Shown here piece after piece: positions 52,086 through 59,882 of a DNA stretch of 64,000 nt (positions are counted from its first letter, which is position 1; every line of letters starts with the position of its first letter). This DNA is from Shewanella sp. GD04112. GTDB taxonomy: Bacteria; Pseudomonadota; Gammaproteobacteria; Enterobacterales; Shewanellaceae. The stretch spans positions 4,774,001-4,838,000 of the forward strand of contig NZ_JAOEAL010000001.1 in the NCBI RefSeq assembly GCF_029835735.1. Direction: 5' to 3'. Both the position numbers and the translations under genes were made by a program. Under the pieces are notes generated by a model, which saw only the letters and a list, made by a program, of their open reading frames with translations, did not search any database and was not told the DNA's origin.

Positions 52086-52838
52086 ATGAACGCACAAATC
52101 AAAATCATAAATACCGCAGATGGCTATATGGCACTTTGCCAAGATACGCCTGAAGACATTACTCCGGCTTGGTTTTCGGTGGATTTCTGGCGTGAAAAAG
52201 CCGCGGTAGTGGGATCATCCAAGGGACGTTACACCACTTGGTTTGTGGCCTTTAGCGAGCGTCATTGGGTGTTGCGACATTACTGGCGTGGTGGCCTGAT
52301 GGAGAAATTCAGTAAGGATGCCTACTTCTATACCGGGCTTGAAAATACCCGCGCCATGGGCGAATTAAGGCTACTTGACTTGCTCTACCGCGAGCAATTT
52401 GCGGTGCCTAAACCTATTGCCGCCAATATTGTGCGCGATGGCTTGTTCTACCGTGCCGACATTATTATCGAGCGGGTCAATGGCGCCGAAGACTTGGTCG
52501 CTAAGTTAACCAAAGGCGCTATGACTCCAGAGCAGTGGCAAGCATTAGGCGCCACCATTGCCCAATTTCATCGCCGCGGCGTTTACCATGCCGACTTAAA
52601 CGCAAAGAATATTTTGTGGCAACCACAGCAAACGGATGGCGTACAAGAACGTTTCTATCTGATTGATTTTGACAGGGGTGAAATCAAAACGCCCCATGCG
52701 CAATGGCAGAAGGCGAACCTTGATAGGTTGCTACGCTCCTTCAATAAAGAACAAGGAAAACAGCCTACGCTCGCCTTTACGCCCGCCGACTGGACGGCTC
52801 TGCTCGCGGGCTATCACTCAGTTATTCCCCAAGCCTAG
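52086..52838 (+). CDS. kdkA: 3-deoxy-D-manno-octulosonic acid kinase
   Basis: 250 residues. Phosphorylates the first Kdo of lipid A-Kdo. The kinase core is intact: IAQFHRRGVYHADLNAKNILW and LIDFDRGEIKTP, plus the N-terminal RHYWRGGLMEKFSKDAYFY typical of KdkA. It is convergent with waaA (14-bp gap). Confidence 0.9.
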   Translation: MNAQIKIINTADGYMALCQDTPEDITPAWFSVDFWREKAAVVGSSKGRYTTWFVAFSERHWVLRHYWRGGLMEKFSKDAYFYTGLENTRAMGELRLLDLLYREQFAVPKPIAANIVRDGLFYRADIIIERVNGAEDLVAKLTKGAMTPEQWQALGATIAQFHRRGVYHADLNAKNILWQPQQTDGVQERFYLIDFDRGEIKTPHAQWQKANLDRLLRSFNKEQGKQPTLAFTPADWTALLAGYHSVIPQA

Positions 52839-52852
52839 TGACCTGAATAGCG

Positions 52853-54127
52853 TTAGGCTGTTTGGCGCGAGAGTAACGACTCGGCGAGAGCAAACTGGCG
52901 CTGCAAGGCGCCACGATTAGCCTCTACTACGGCAAGGCCTGCCTCAGCGGCTTGTTGGCGTAATGCAGGCAGCTCAAAATACTGAATTAAATTCTCACCC
53001 AACTCTTGGCCTGAACTCACAATTCGCAGGCCGCCCGCGTCAGCCAACATTTGGGTAATTTGGGCAAAGTCCCAATGATTCGGCCCCACCATCACAGGTA
53101 CGCCCATGGCCACGGGCTCTAAGGGATTATGGCCACCATTTTCAATTAACGTCCCGCCCACAAAGGCTTGATCGGCTGCGCCATAGAAGGTTAACAATTC
53201 ACCCATGGTATCGCCCACCAGCACCTGCGTCGTGGCAGTAATCGCTTGAGCCTCACTGCGGCGCACAAATTCAAAACCTTGGCTGGCAACGACATCGGCC
53301 ACCGCCGCAAACTGCTCAGGATGACGCGGTGCAATCACCAATAACGCCTCTGACCATTTAGCGAGCAGCTGCTTATGGGCGCTCAGCACTGCATCAAACT
53401 CACCGGGGTGAACACTCCCAGCCACCCATACGGGCGCAGTCTCTTTCCCCCAAGTCTGCCTTAGCTCTCGCGCTAGGGTTAATCGTTCAGGGGTGATAGT
53501 TAAATCAAACTTCAAACTGCCGCAGACTGTGACTCTATCAGCAGGCACCCCAAGGTCGATAAACCGCTGTGCCTCGGCTTGCGTCTGCACCGCAACCACA
53601 TCTAAACGTTGCAACATGGGGCGACTCAACTGTGGACGCTTGGCATATTGCGCCGCCGATTTAGCCGACAACCTAGCATTAGCGAGCATCAAGCGCACGC
53701 CGCGCTTAGCCGCCAGCGCCACGAGATTCGGCCACAGCTCAGTCTCCATAATGATGCACCATTTAGGGGATAACTGGCGCAGAAAGCGGTTCACACACCA
53801 AGGCAAATCGAAGGGTAAGTAGCAATGCTGCACTTGATCACCAAAGGCTTTACGCACCTCAGCAGAACCCGTCGGGCTTGAGGTTGTGACCGTAATCTTA
53901 AGCTGTGGATGCGCCTGTTGGATCTGGCGGATTAATGGAATCGCCGCCAGCGTCTCGCCCATAGAAACCGAGTGGATCAGTAAATCCGTTGGTGCCAGTC
54001 GTGTTAATCCGAAACGTTCGCCCCAGCGGCCACGGTAATCAGGGCTTTTAATGGCACGGAACGCCAAATAAACAATGAGCAGAGGGGATAATAGATAAAG
54101 CAGCACACTGTAAAAAAATCGATTCAT
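52853..54127 (-). CDS. waaA: Kdo transferase
   Basis: 424 residues. Adds Kdo to lipid IVA on the inner membrane. An N-terminal membrane anchor (YSVLLYLLSPLLIVYLAF) is followed by GRWGERFGL, SVSMGETLAAIPLI, MLANARLSAKSAAQY and GGTLIENGGHNPLEPVAMGVPVMVGPN. The ATG at 54127 fits the family start; a longer frame to 54199 exists. Whether it adds one or two Kdo units is unclear, but the presence of kdkA suggests mono-Kdo core with phosphate. Confidence 0.93.
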   Translation of the reverse strand: MNRFFYSVLLYLLSPLLIVYLAFRAIKSPDYRGRWGERFGLTRLAPTDLLIHSVSMGETLAAIPLIRQIQQAHPQLKITVTTSSPTGSAEVRKAFGDQVQHCYLPFDLPWCVNRFLRQLSPKWCIIMETELWPNLVALAAKRGVRLMLANARLSAKSAAQYAKRPQLSRPMLQRLDVVAVQTQAEAQRFIDLGVPADRVTVCGSLKFDLTITPERLTLARELRQTWGKETAPVWVAGSVHPGEFDAVLSAHKQLLAKWSEALLVIAPRHPEQFAAVADVVASQGFEFVRRSEAQAITATTQVLVGDTMGELLTFYGAADQAFVGGTLIENGGHNPLEPVAMGVPVMVGPNHWDFAQITQMLADAGGLRIVSSGQELGENLIQYFELPALRQQAAEAGLAVVEANRGALQRQFALAESLLSRQTA

Positions 54128-54372
54128 AAAAATCGTGCTTATGAGTTTTTGCCTGATGAATAGTGGCAATGTTAGCATAATATCCCCAAGCGACCTCAAG
54201 ATACGAGTTTCAGCCTCTTGAGATTGTTTGGGGATATCAATCGTATTGAATTTTTGTTCATTGAGATGAATCCATACGATTTTAAATTAGGGATAATTTA
54301 CCAGCAGTGTAGCGGTCGTTGGTTAGCCTTCTTTAATCAATTTGTAGCGTTCACTAGCCACTTGGAAAATAT

Positions 54373-55020
54373 ATGAAAACCCGCGACAAAATCATCTATG
54401 CCAGCCTTGAGCTATTCAATGAGCACGGCGAACGAAATATCACCACCAATCATATTGCCGCTCACCTGAATATGAGTCCCGGGAATCTTTATTATCACTT
54501 CCGTAATAAGGAAGACATTATTCGCTCGATCTTCAGTCTCTACGAGGCGCACCTCGAATCGGGATTCCAACCCTATGAAGGCGAGCAAGTCAATGTGGAG
54601 CAATTGATCGGCTATTTCGACGCGATGTTTTATACCCTGTGGCAATTCCGTTTTATGTACGCCAATCTGGCCGATATTCTCGCCCGCGATGAAGAATTAA
54701 AAAGCCGTTATCTGCAGGCGCAGCAGCAAGTATTAACGCGTTCGAGCCACGTGCTGGATAAACTCAAGCAGGACGGTTTTTTAAATATCGACAATGACAA
54801 AATCACCCAACTTGCCGACACCATTAAGATGATTGTGAGTTTTTGGATTGGTTATCAACTCACCCAATCCAGCACCTCAACCATCACTAAAGGCATTCTG
54901 TACGAAGGTGTATTGCGGGTATTGATGATTTTTAAGGCCTACGCCACCCCAACATCTCAAGCGACCTTCAGCCGTTTAGAGCAGCACTACCACGAGCTAG
55001 CGACCCAAGATTCGCTCTAA
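54373..55020 (+). CDS. TetR-family transcriptional regulator
   Basis: 215 residues. The N-terminal helix-turn-helix is typical: KIIYASLELFNEHGERNITTNHIAAHLNMSPGNLYYHFRNKEDI. The C-terminal ligand domain has a DUF-like TetR_C form (FDAMFYTLWQFRFMYANLADIL). The target and inducer are unknown; it lies between waaA (divergent) and kbl. Confidence 0.85.
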   Translation: MKTRDKIIYASLELFNEHGERNITTNHIAAHLNMSPGNLYYHFRNKEDIIRSIFSLYEAHLESGFQPYEGEQVNVEQLIGYFDAMFYTLWQFRFMYANLADILARDEELKSRYLQAQQQVLTRSSHVLDKLKQDGFLNIDNDKITQLADTIKMIVSFWIGYQLTQSSTSTITKGILYEGVLRVLMIFKAYATPTSQATFSRLEQHYHELATQDSL

Positions 55021-55034
55021 TCGCCCCAAGCCGT

Positions 55035-55077
55035 CGCATTTAGCACTAAACTCAACAGGTTAAAGGTGCTAAATGCG
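55035..55077. terminator. 12-bp inverted repeat after the TetR gene
   Basis: Arms CGCATTTAGCAC and GTGCTAAATGCG with a 20-base loop. No T-run follows, so it may be a weak terminator or a regulatory site. Confidence 0.45.
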
Positions 55078-55290
55078 GGCTCAATTTATACCCTCTGCGG
55101 TGATGCAACCCTCAAAGTGCAGCGTAGCCGACCATGTTGCACATTAGTTTTTATAATGTAACAACCCCTTTAGCCCTAAACTAATTTATCTAGCTAACCT
55201 GCATGAAAAAAAGGCTGTAGGCCGATAGGGTTTAGCGTTAAAATGCCGCAACTCCCAGAATCAGAATAAAGTTAACTAAGGAGATATCAG

Positions 55291-56484
55291 GTGGCCTCTA
55301 CCTCATTCTACGCACAGATTAATCAACAGCTTGCCGATGTTAAAGCCGAAGGTTTATATAAAAGCGAGCGTGTTATTGCCTCACCGCAACAGACTGCCAT
55401 TCAAGTTAATCACCAAGAAGTTGTTAACTTTTGCGCCAACAACTACTTAGGCTTAGCCAACCACCCAGAACTGATTAAAGCCGCACAGCAAGGCTTAGAC
55501 AGCCACGGCTTTGGCATGGCGTCGGTCCGTTTTATTTGTGGAACCCAAGACATCCACAAACAACTCGAAGCCAGCCTGAGCGAGTTCCTCGGCATGGAAG
55601 ACACGATTCTGTATTCTTCTTGCTTCGACGCCAACGCAGGTCTGTTTGAAACCCTGTTAGATGCCGAAGATGCCATTATCTCCGACGCCCTAAACCATGC
55701 CTCTATTATCGATGGCGTGCGCTTATGTAAGGCCAAACGTTTCCGTTACGCCAACAACGATATGGCGGATTTAGAGACGCAATTGATCGCCGCAAAAGCC
55801 GCTGGCGCGCGCAATATTCTGATCGCCACCGACGGCGTATTCTCAATGGACGGCGTCATCGCCAATCTGCAAGGCGTGTGTGATTTAGCCGATAAATACG
55901 GCGCATTAGTCATGGTTGATGACTCACATGCCGTGGGCTTTGTTGGTCAAAACGGCCGTGGTTCGCACGAACACTGTGGCGTGATGGGCCGTGTCGATAT
56001 TATCACTGGCACCCTAGGCAAGGCCTTAGGCGGCGCATCGGGCGGTTTCACTTCAGGTAAAAAAGAAGTCATCGACTGGTTACGCCAACGCTCTCGCCCT
56101 TACCTATTCTCTAACTCATTGGCGCCTTCGATTGTAACGGCCTCTATCCATGTATTAGAGATGCTCAAATCGGGCCAAGCACTGCGTGAAGCGGTATGGG
56201 AAAACAGCCGTTATTTCCGCGAAAAAATGTCAGCGGCAGGCTTTACCTTAGGCGGCGCCGACCACGCGATTATCCCAGTGATGATTGGCGATGCCAAACT
56301 GGCGAGCGATTTCGCTAACCGTTTATTAGCAGAACATATTTACGTTATCGGCTTCTCATTCCCTGTCGTGCCAAAGGGACAAGCCCGTATTCGTACTCAA
56401 ATGTCGGCGGCACACACCCGTGAGCAACTCGACAAAGCGATTGAAGCCTTTACCCGTATCGCTAAAGAAATGGCGATTATTTAG
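55291..56484 (+). CDS. kbl: Glycine C-acetyltransferase (2-amino-3-ketobutyrate CoA ligase)
   Basis: 397 residues, PLP-dependent alpha-oxoamine synthase. It splits 2-amino-3-ketobutyrate with CoA to glycine and acetyl-CoA in threonine breakdown. The PLP lysine lies in GTLGKALGGASGG, with VDDSHAVGFVGQNGRG before it. The start is a GTG at 55291 with AAGGAG 8 bp upstream. It is in operon with tdh (11-bp gap). Confidence 0.95.
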   Translation: MASTSFYAQINQQLADVKAEGLYKSERVIASPQQTAIQVNHQEVVNFCANNYLGLANHPELIKAAQQGLDSHGFGMASVRFICGTQDIHKQLEASLSEFLGMEDTILYSSCFDANAGLFETLLDAEDAIISDALNHASIIDGVRLCKAKRFRYANNDMADLETQLIAAKAAGARNILIATDGVFSMDGVIANLQGVCDLADKYGALVMVDDSHAVGFVGQNGRGSHEHCGVMGRVDIITGTLGKALGGASGGFTSGKKEVIDWLRQRSRPYLFSNSLAPSIVTASIHVLEMLKSGQALREAVWENSRYFREKMSAAGFTLGGADHAIIPVMIGDAKLASDFANRLLAEHIYVIGFSFPVVPKGQARIRTQMSAAHTREQLDKAIEAFTRIAKEMAII

Positions 56485-56495
56485 GACCCTACAAA

Positions 56496-57521
56496 ATGAA
56501 AGCACTAAGCAAGTTAAAAGCCGAAAAAGGCATTTGGTTAGTCGATGCGCCTAAGCCTGAAATGGGCCACAACGATCTGCTGATCAAGATTAAAAAGACC
56601 GCCATTTGTGGCACCGACATGCACATCTACAACTGGGACGAATGGTCACAAAAAACCATTCCTGTACCTATGGTGGTAGGTCACGAATATGTGGGTGAAG
56701 TGGTTGATATCGGTCAAGAAGTTCGTGGCTTTAAAATTGGTGACCGCGTTTCTGGCGAAGGCCATATCACCTGCGGCCACTGCCGTAACTGCCGCGCAGG
56801 TCGCACGCATTTATGCCGCAACACCTCAGGTGTGGGTGTAAACCGCGAAGGTTCATTTGCCGAGTACTTAGTGATCCCAGCCTTTAACGCCTTCAAAATT
56901 CCCGATGATATCAGCGATGATTTAGCGTCTATCTTCGACCCGTTCGGTAACGCAGTGCACACTGCGCTGTCATTCGACTTAGTGGGCGAAGACGTGTTAA
57001 TCACTGGCGCGGGCCCTATCGGTATTATGGCTGCGGCCGTATGTCGCCACGTTGGTGCTCGCCATGTGGTCATTACCGACGTTAATGAATACCGCTTAGA
57101 GTTAGCTCGTAAAATGGGTGCTACCCGCGCCGTTAACGTGGCTCGGGAAAACCTGAAAGACGTGATGAAAGAACTCGGCATGACCGAAGGGTTCGACGTG
57201 GGTCTCGAAATGTCTGGCGTACCGTCAGCCTTCCACGCCATGTTAGATACCATGAACCACGGTGGTAAAATCGCGATGCTCGGCATTCCGGGTGGCGAAA
57301 TGGCGATTGATTGGAGCAAAGTGATATTCAAGGGTCTGGTCATCAAAGGCATTTACGGCCGTGAAATGTTCGAAACCTGGTACAAGATGGCAAGCTTGAT
57401 CCAATCAGGCTTAGACATTTCGCCTATTATCACGCACCACTACAAAATTGATGATTTCCAAAAAGGCTTCGACGCTATGGGCTCGGGCCAATCAGGTAAA
57501 GTCATCCTCAGCTGGGATTAA
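56496..57521 (+). CDS. tdh: L-threonine 3-dehydrogenase
   Basis: 341 residues, zinc-dependent MDR family. It oxidises threonine to 2-amino-3-ketobutyrate, the substrate of Kbl. Zinc ligands are visible: CGTDMHIYNWDEW and GHEYVGEV for the catalytic zinc and CGHCRNCRAGRTHLC for the structural zinc; the NAD site is ITGAGPIGIMAA. It ends 98 bp before glpE, with a GGGGCTG / CAGCCCC hairpin between. Confidence 0.96.
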   Translation: MKALSKLKAEKGIWLVDAPKPEMGHNDLLIKIKKTAICGTDMHIYNWDEWSQKTIPVPMVVGHEYVGEVVDIGQEVRGFKIGDRVSGEGHITCGHCRNCRAGRTHLCRNTSGVGVNREGSFAEYLVIPAFNAFKIPDDISDDLASIFDPFGNAVHTALSFDLVGEDVLITGAGPIGIMAAAVCRHVGARHVVITDVNEYRLELARKMGATRAVNVARENLKDVMKELGMTEGFDVGLEMSGVPSAFHAMLDTMNHGGKIAMLGIPGGEMAIDWSKVIFKGLVIKGIYGREMFETWYKMASLIQSGLDISPIITHHYKIDDFQKGFDAMGSGQSGKVILSWD

Positions 57522-57543
57522 TTCTCTTAGCTATGCCAATCAC

Positions 57544-57565
57544 GGGGCTGTACACATGCAGCCCC
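57544..57565 (+). terminator. Hairpin after tdh
   Basis: Stem GGGGCTG / CAGCCCC with an 8-base loop and no T-run. It may partly separate kbl-tdh from glpE-glpG. Confidence 0.4.
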
Positions 57566-57619
57566 ATGTTGCACACTTATCCCATCGCTTATCCCTTTTC
57601 AGTTATTTCAGGTTTTATT

Positions 57620-57925
57620 ATGTCTTCCTTTAAACACCTTAGCGTGAATCAATTAGTGCAAATGACCGAGTCAAAGCCAGTACAAATCGTCGATATTCGC
57701 GATGGTCACAGCTTTAACAACGGCCACATTGATGGCGCATTTAATTTGAATAACGAGAATCTGGCGCACTTTATTGGCCAAGCGGATATGGACAGTCCTT
57801 TAGTGGTGGTTTGCTACCATGGCATCAGCAGCCAAAATGCCGCGCAATACCTTTGTGAACAAGGCTTTGATGATGTCTATAGCCTAGATGGTGGCTTTAG
57901 CGCTTGGCATGAGGCCAATGCATGA
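57620..57925 (+). CDS. glpE: Thiosulfate sulfurtransferase (single-domain rhodanese)
   Basis: 101 residues. The catalytic cysteine is C65 in VVVCYHGISSQNAAQYL, and the fold starts with QIVDIRDGHSFNNGHIDGA. GlpE moves sulfane sulfur to thiol acceptors in the cytoplasm. The ATG at 57620 has CAGG upstream; the longer open frame is not needed. It overlaps glpG by 4 bp. Confidence 0.92.
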   Translation: MSSFKHLSVNQLVQMTESKPVQIVDIRDGHSFNNGHIDGAFNLNNENLAHFIGQADMDSPLVVVCYHGISSQNAAQYLCEQGFDDVYSLDGGFSAWHEANA

Positions 57926-58764
57926 TAGAGATTGGCAGACTCCCCAACAGCAGAGCCGCGCAGGCCTTTGTCGATTACCTCAAAGGTGAACAGATAGACT
58001 GCCAGATTCAGCCATTGCCGCAGGGAGTCGCTATTCTGGTTATCCGCGATCAAGATGCCGAGCAAGCCCGTAAAGAGTTTGCCCATTTTATCGCTCATCC
58101 TTACGATAACAAATACTTACAAGCCTCGTGGGAGCATGGTGATACTCATACTAAGCTCGACTATGGCGCCCCTTCTTTACAGCTTTTTACGCAATTTATC
58201 ACAGGTGCAGGCCCAGTTACTCTTATCATCTTTGGCCTCTGTGTACTGATTTATGCCGCGATGAATTTAGGCTTCGGCGGCCCGGTTTATGAAACACTCT
58301 CCTATTTCGGTGCGGTGCCTGACACCAGTGTTAGTCAATTCTGGCGCGTGTTTACCCCAAGCCTGATGCACTTTTCGGCCATGCATATCATCTTCAACTT
58401 ACTCTGGTGGTGGTATTTGGGTGGAAAAATCGAGACTCGCACAGGTACAGCCCCGCTGCTAATCCTGCTACTGGTCGCCGGTACTTTACCCAATGTCGTC
58501 CAATACTATGTTAGCGGCCCCAACTTTGGCGGGCTGTCGGGCGTAGTGTATGCCGTCGCCGGTTACACTTGGGTCATGGGGATCCGCAAACCCGCAGCAG
58601 GGATAGGTTTACCGCCCTCCTACATGGGATTTATGTTGATTTGGCTAGTGTTAGGCTTTACGGATTTTTTAGGCGTGTCAGTTGCGAATGGCGCCCATAT
58701 TGGCGGATTACTGATAGGTCTCGCCCAAGGCTGGTTCGATAGTCGCAGTAAAGCCACTCGCTAA
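57922..58764 (+). CDS. glpG: Rhomboid intramembrane serine protease
   Basis: 280 residues with an N-terminal cytoplasmic domain (about 1-75) and six transmembrane segments. The dyad is S206 in GGLSGVVYAVAGY and H259 in NGAHIGGLLIG. SLMHFSAMHIIFNLLWWWYLGG is the loop-1/TM2 signature. It cleaves membrane-protein substrates, in E. coli including orphan respiratory subunits. It starts in an ATGA overlap with glpE. Confidence 0.94.
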   Translation: MIEIGRLPNSRAAQAFVDYLKGEQIDCQIQPLPQGVAILVIRDQDAEQARKEFAHFIAHPYDNKYLQASWEHGDTHTKLDYGAPSLQLFTQFITGAGPVTLIIFGLCVLIYAAMNLGFGGPVYETLSYFGAVPDTSVSQFWRVFTPSLMHFSAMHIIFNLLWWWYLGGKIETRTGTAPLLILLLVAGTLPNVVQYYVSGPNFGGLSGVVYAVAGYTWVMGIRKPAAGIGLPPSYMGFMLIWLVLGFTDFLGVSVANGAHIGGLLIGLAQGWFDSRSKATR

Positions 58765-58792
58765 CTTACCGCGATTGCTTACATGCTCGATT

Positions 58793-58825
58793 AAAAAGCA
58801 GGGTAAGCCTTAAGGCTTACCCTGC
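58793..58825 (-). terminator. Strong terminator of elbB, shared with glpG
   Basis: Stem GCAGGGTAAGCC / GGCTTACCCTGC, loop TTAA, with five Ts following on the minus strand. On the plus strand there is no T-run, so it works best for elbB. Confidence 0.85.
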
Positions 58826-58840
58826 TGCATTTAGGTGCTG

Positions 58841-59497
58841 TTACTTGGCCAGCTCTAATACTTTGGCGACCAGCTTCTCGATACCAGAGTGCGCCTCGGC
58901 AATGTTCCCCGCCAGCATATAAGCGGGCGTGCTGACAATCTTATTCGCCTCATCCACCACGATATCATGCACAGTCGCCGCCTGATGATGGCCGCCCATC
59001 AGATTAAAGGCTGCTACCGTATCCACATCATTACCGATAGTGCCCTTAGCGCCGTGTCCATATAAACGCGGGATCATCATTGGCGCAATACAAATAAAGC
59101 CGACAGGCTTTTTCGCTAGAATAAATTCATTAATAAAATCAGTAACGAGTGGATTCACTTCACACTCACTGCCATTAGTGGCGAAGTTACACAGATTTTT
59201 CGCCGCCCCAAATCCGCCAGGGATAATCAGTGCATCGAAATCGGTAATATCGAGTTCGGTGGTTGCTTTTACTTCGCCACGGGCGATACGTGCCGATTCA
59301 ACTAGCACATTTCGTGTCGCCGTCTTGTCTACTTCGCCCGTGAAGTGATTAACAACATGCATCTGATTGATATCAGGAGCAAAAAATTGATATTGAGCAC
59401 CCGCTTTCGACAGAGATAATAACGTTAAAACCGATTCATGGATCTCTGTTCCATCGAAAACACCGCACCCACTGAGCAATACTGCGATTTTTTTCAT
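58841..59497 (-). CDS. elbB: ElbB/YhbL, DJ-1-family protein (isoprenoid biosynthesis-associated)
   Basis: 218 residues, class-I glutamine amidotransferase-like fold. Visible blocks: VLLSGCGVFDGTEIHE, IPGGFGAAKNLCNFA and the nucleophile elbow PVGFICIAPMMIPRL. E. coli ElbB has glyoxalase activity in vitro; the name is historical. The ATG at 59497 has AAGGAT upstream; the longer frame is a leader artefact. It is monocistronic. Confidence 0.9.
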   Translation of the reverse strand: MKKIAVLLSGCGVFDGTEIHESVLTLLSLSKAGAQYQFFAPDINQMHVVNHFTGEVDKTATRNVLVESARIARGEVKATTELDITDFDALIIPGGFGAAKNLCNFATNGSECEVNPLVTDFINEFILAKKPVGFICIAPMMIPRLYGHGAKGTIGNDVDTVAAFNLMGGHHQAATVHDIVVDEANKIVSTPAYMLAGNIAEAHSGIEKLVAKVLELAK

Positions 59498-59882
59498 TAT
59501 AAATATCCTTCTTATGTCATTTGGTTTTAACAAACTGTAAACAAAATGGTTGATCTGCTTAAAAATCATGCTAACTTAGTTCGTCAAATCTAAGGGTCGG
59601 TGAAAATTAACGCAGCCTTTAGGTATTTTACGGAGTCAAGAAAAAATCCACAAATCAGGAAGATTTTTCAAGAAACAGTATTGAACTCACACAAATATTT
59701 TAAAAATATAAAAATCAACAACTTAAAAATATCGCACCAAGCCGTAAACATCGCCATTATTCACAGTTGACTTTTTCACTCACAGAGTTATCCACAGGCT
59801 GAGAGTCAATTTGCCGTGGCTGAAATACCGTATCTGTGGCATGCTTACCGCCATCTAAGTCATCGATAAACGAAAATTACTT
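59498..59882. other. Divergent promoter region elbB/polA
   Basis: About 385 bp, AT-rich, no gene. It contains a perfect DnaA box (TTATCCACA at 59788-59796) about 90 bp before polA. Otherwise I see nothing specific. Confidence 0.55.
59788..59796 (+). promoter_or_regulatory. DnaA box upstream of polA
   Basis: TTATCCACA is the strong DnaA-box form. Only one such box is here, so this is not an origin; it might tie polA expression to DnaA, or occur by chance. Confidence 0.4.

Noticed and set aside
59788..59796. Replication origin signal
   Set aside because: Only one DnaA box, no AT-rich unwinding repeats or dnaA/gidA genes; polA is merely likely to be near the origin.
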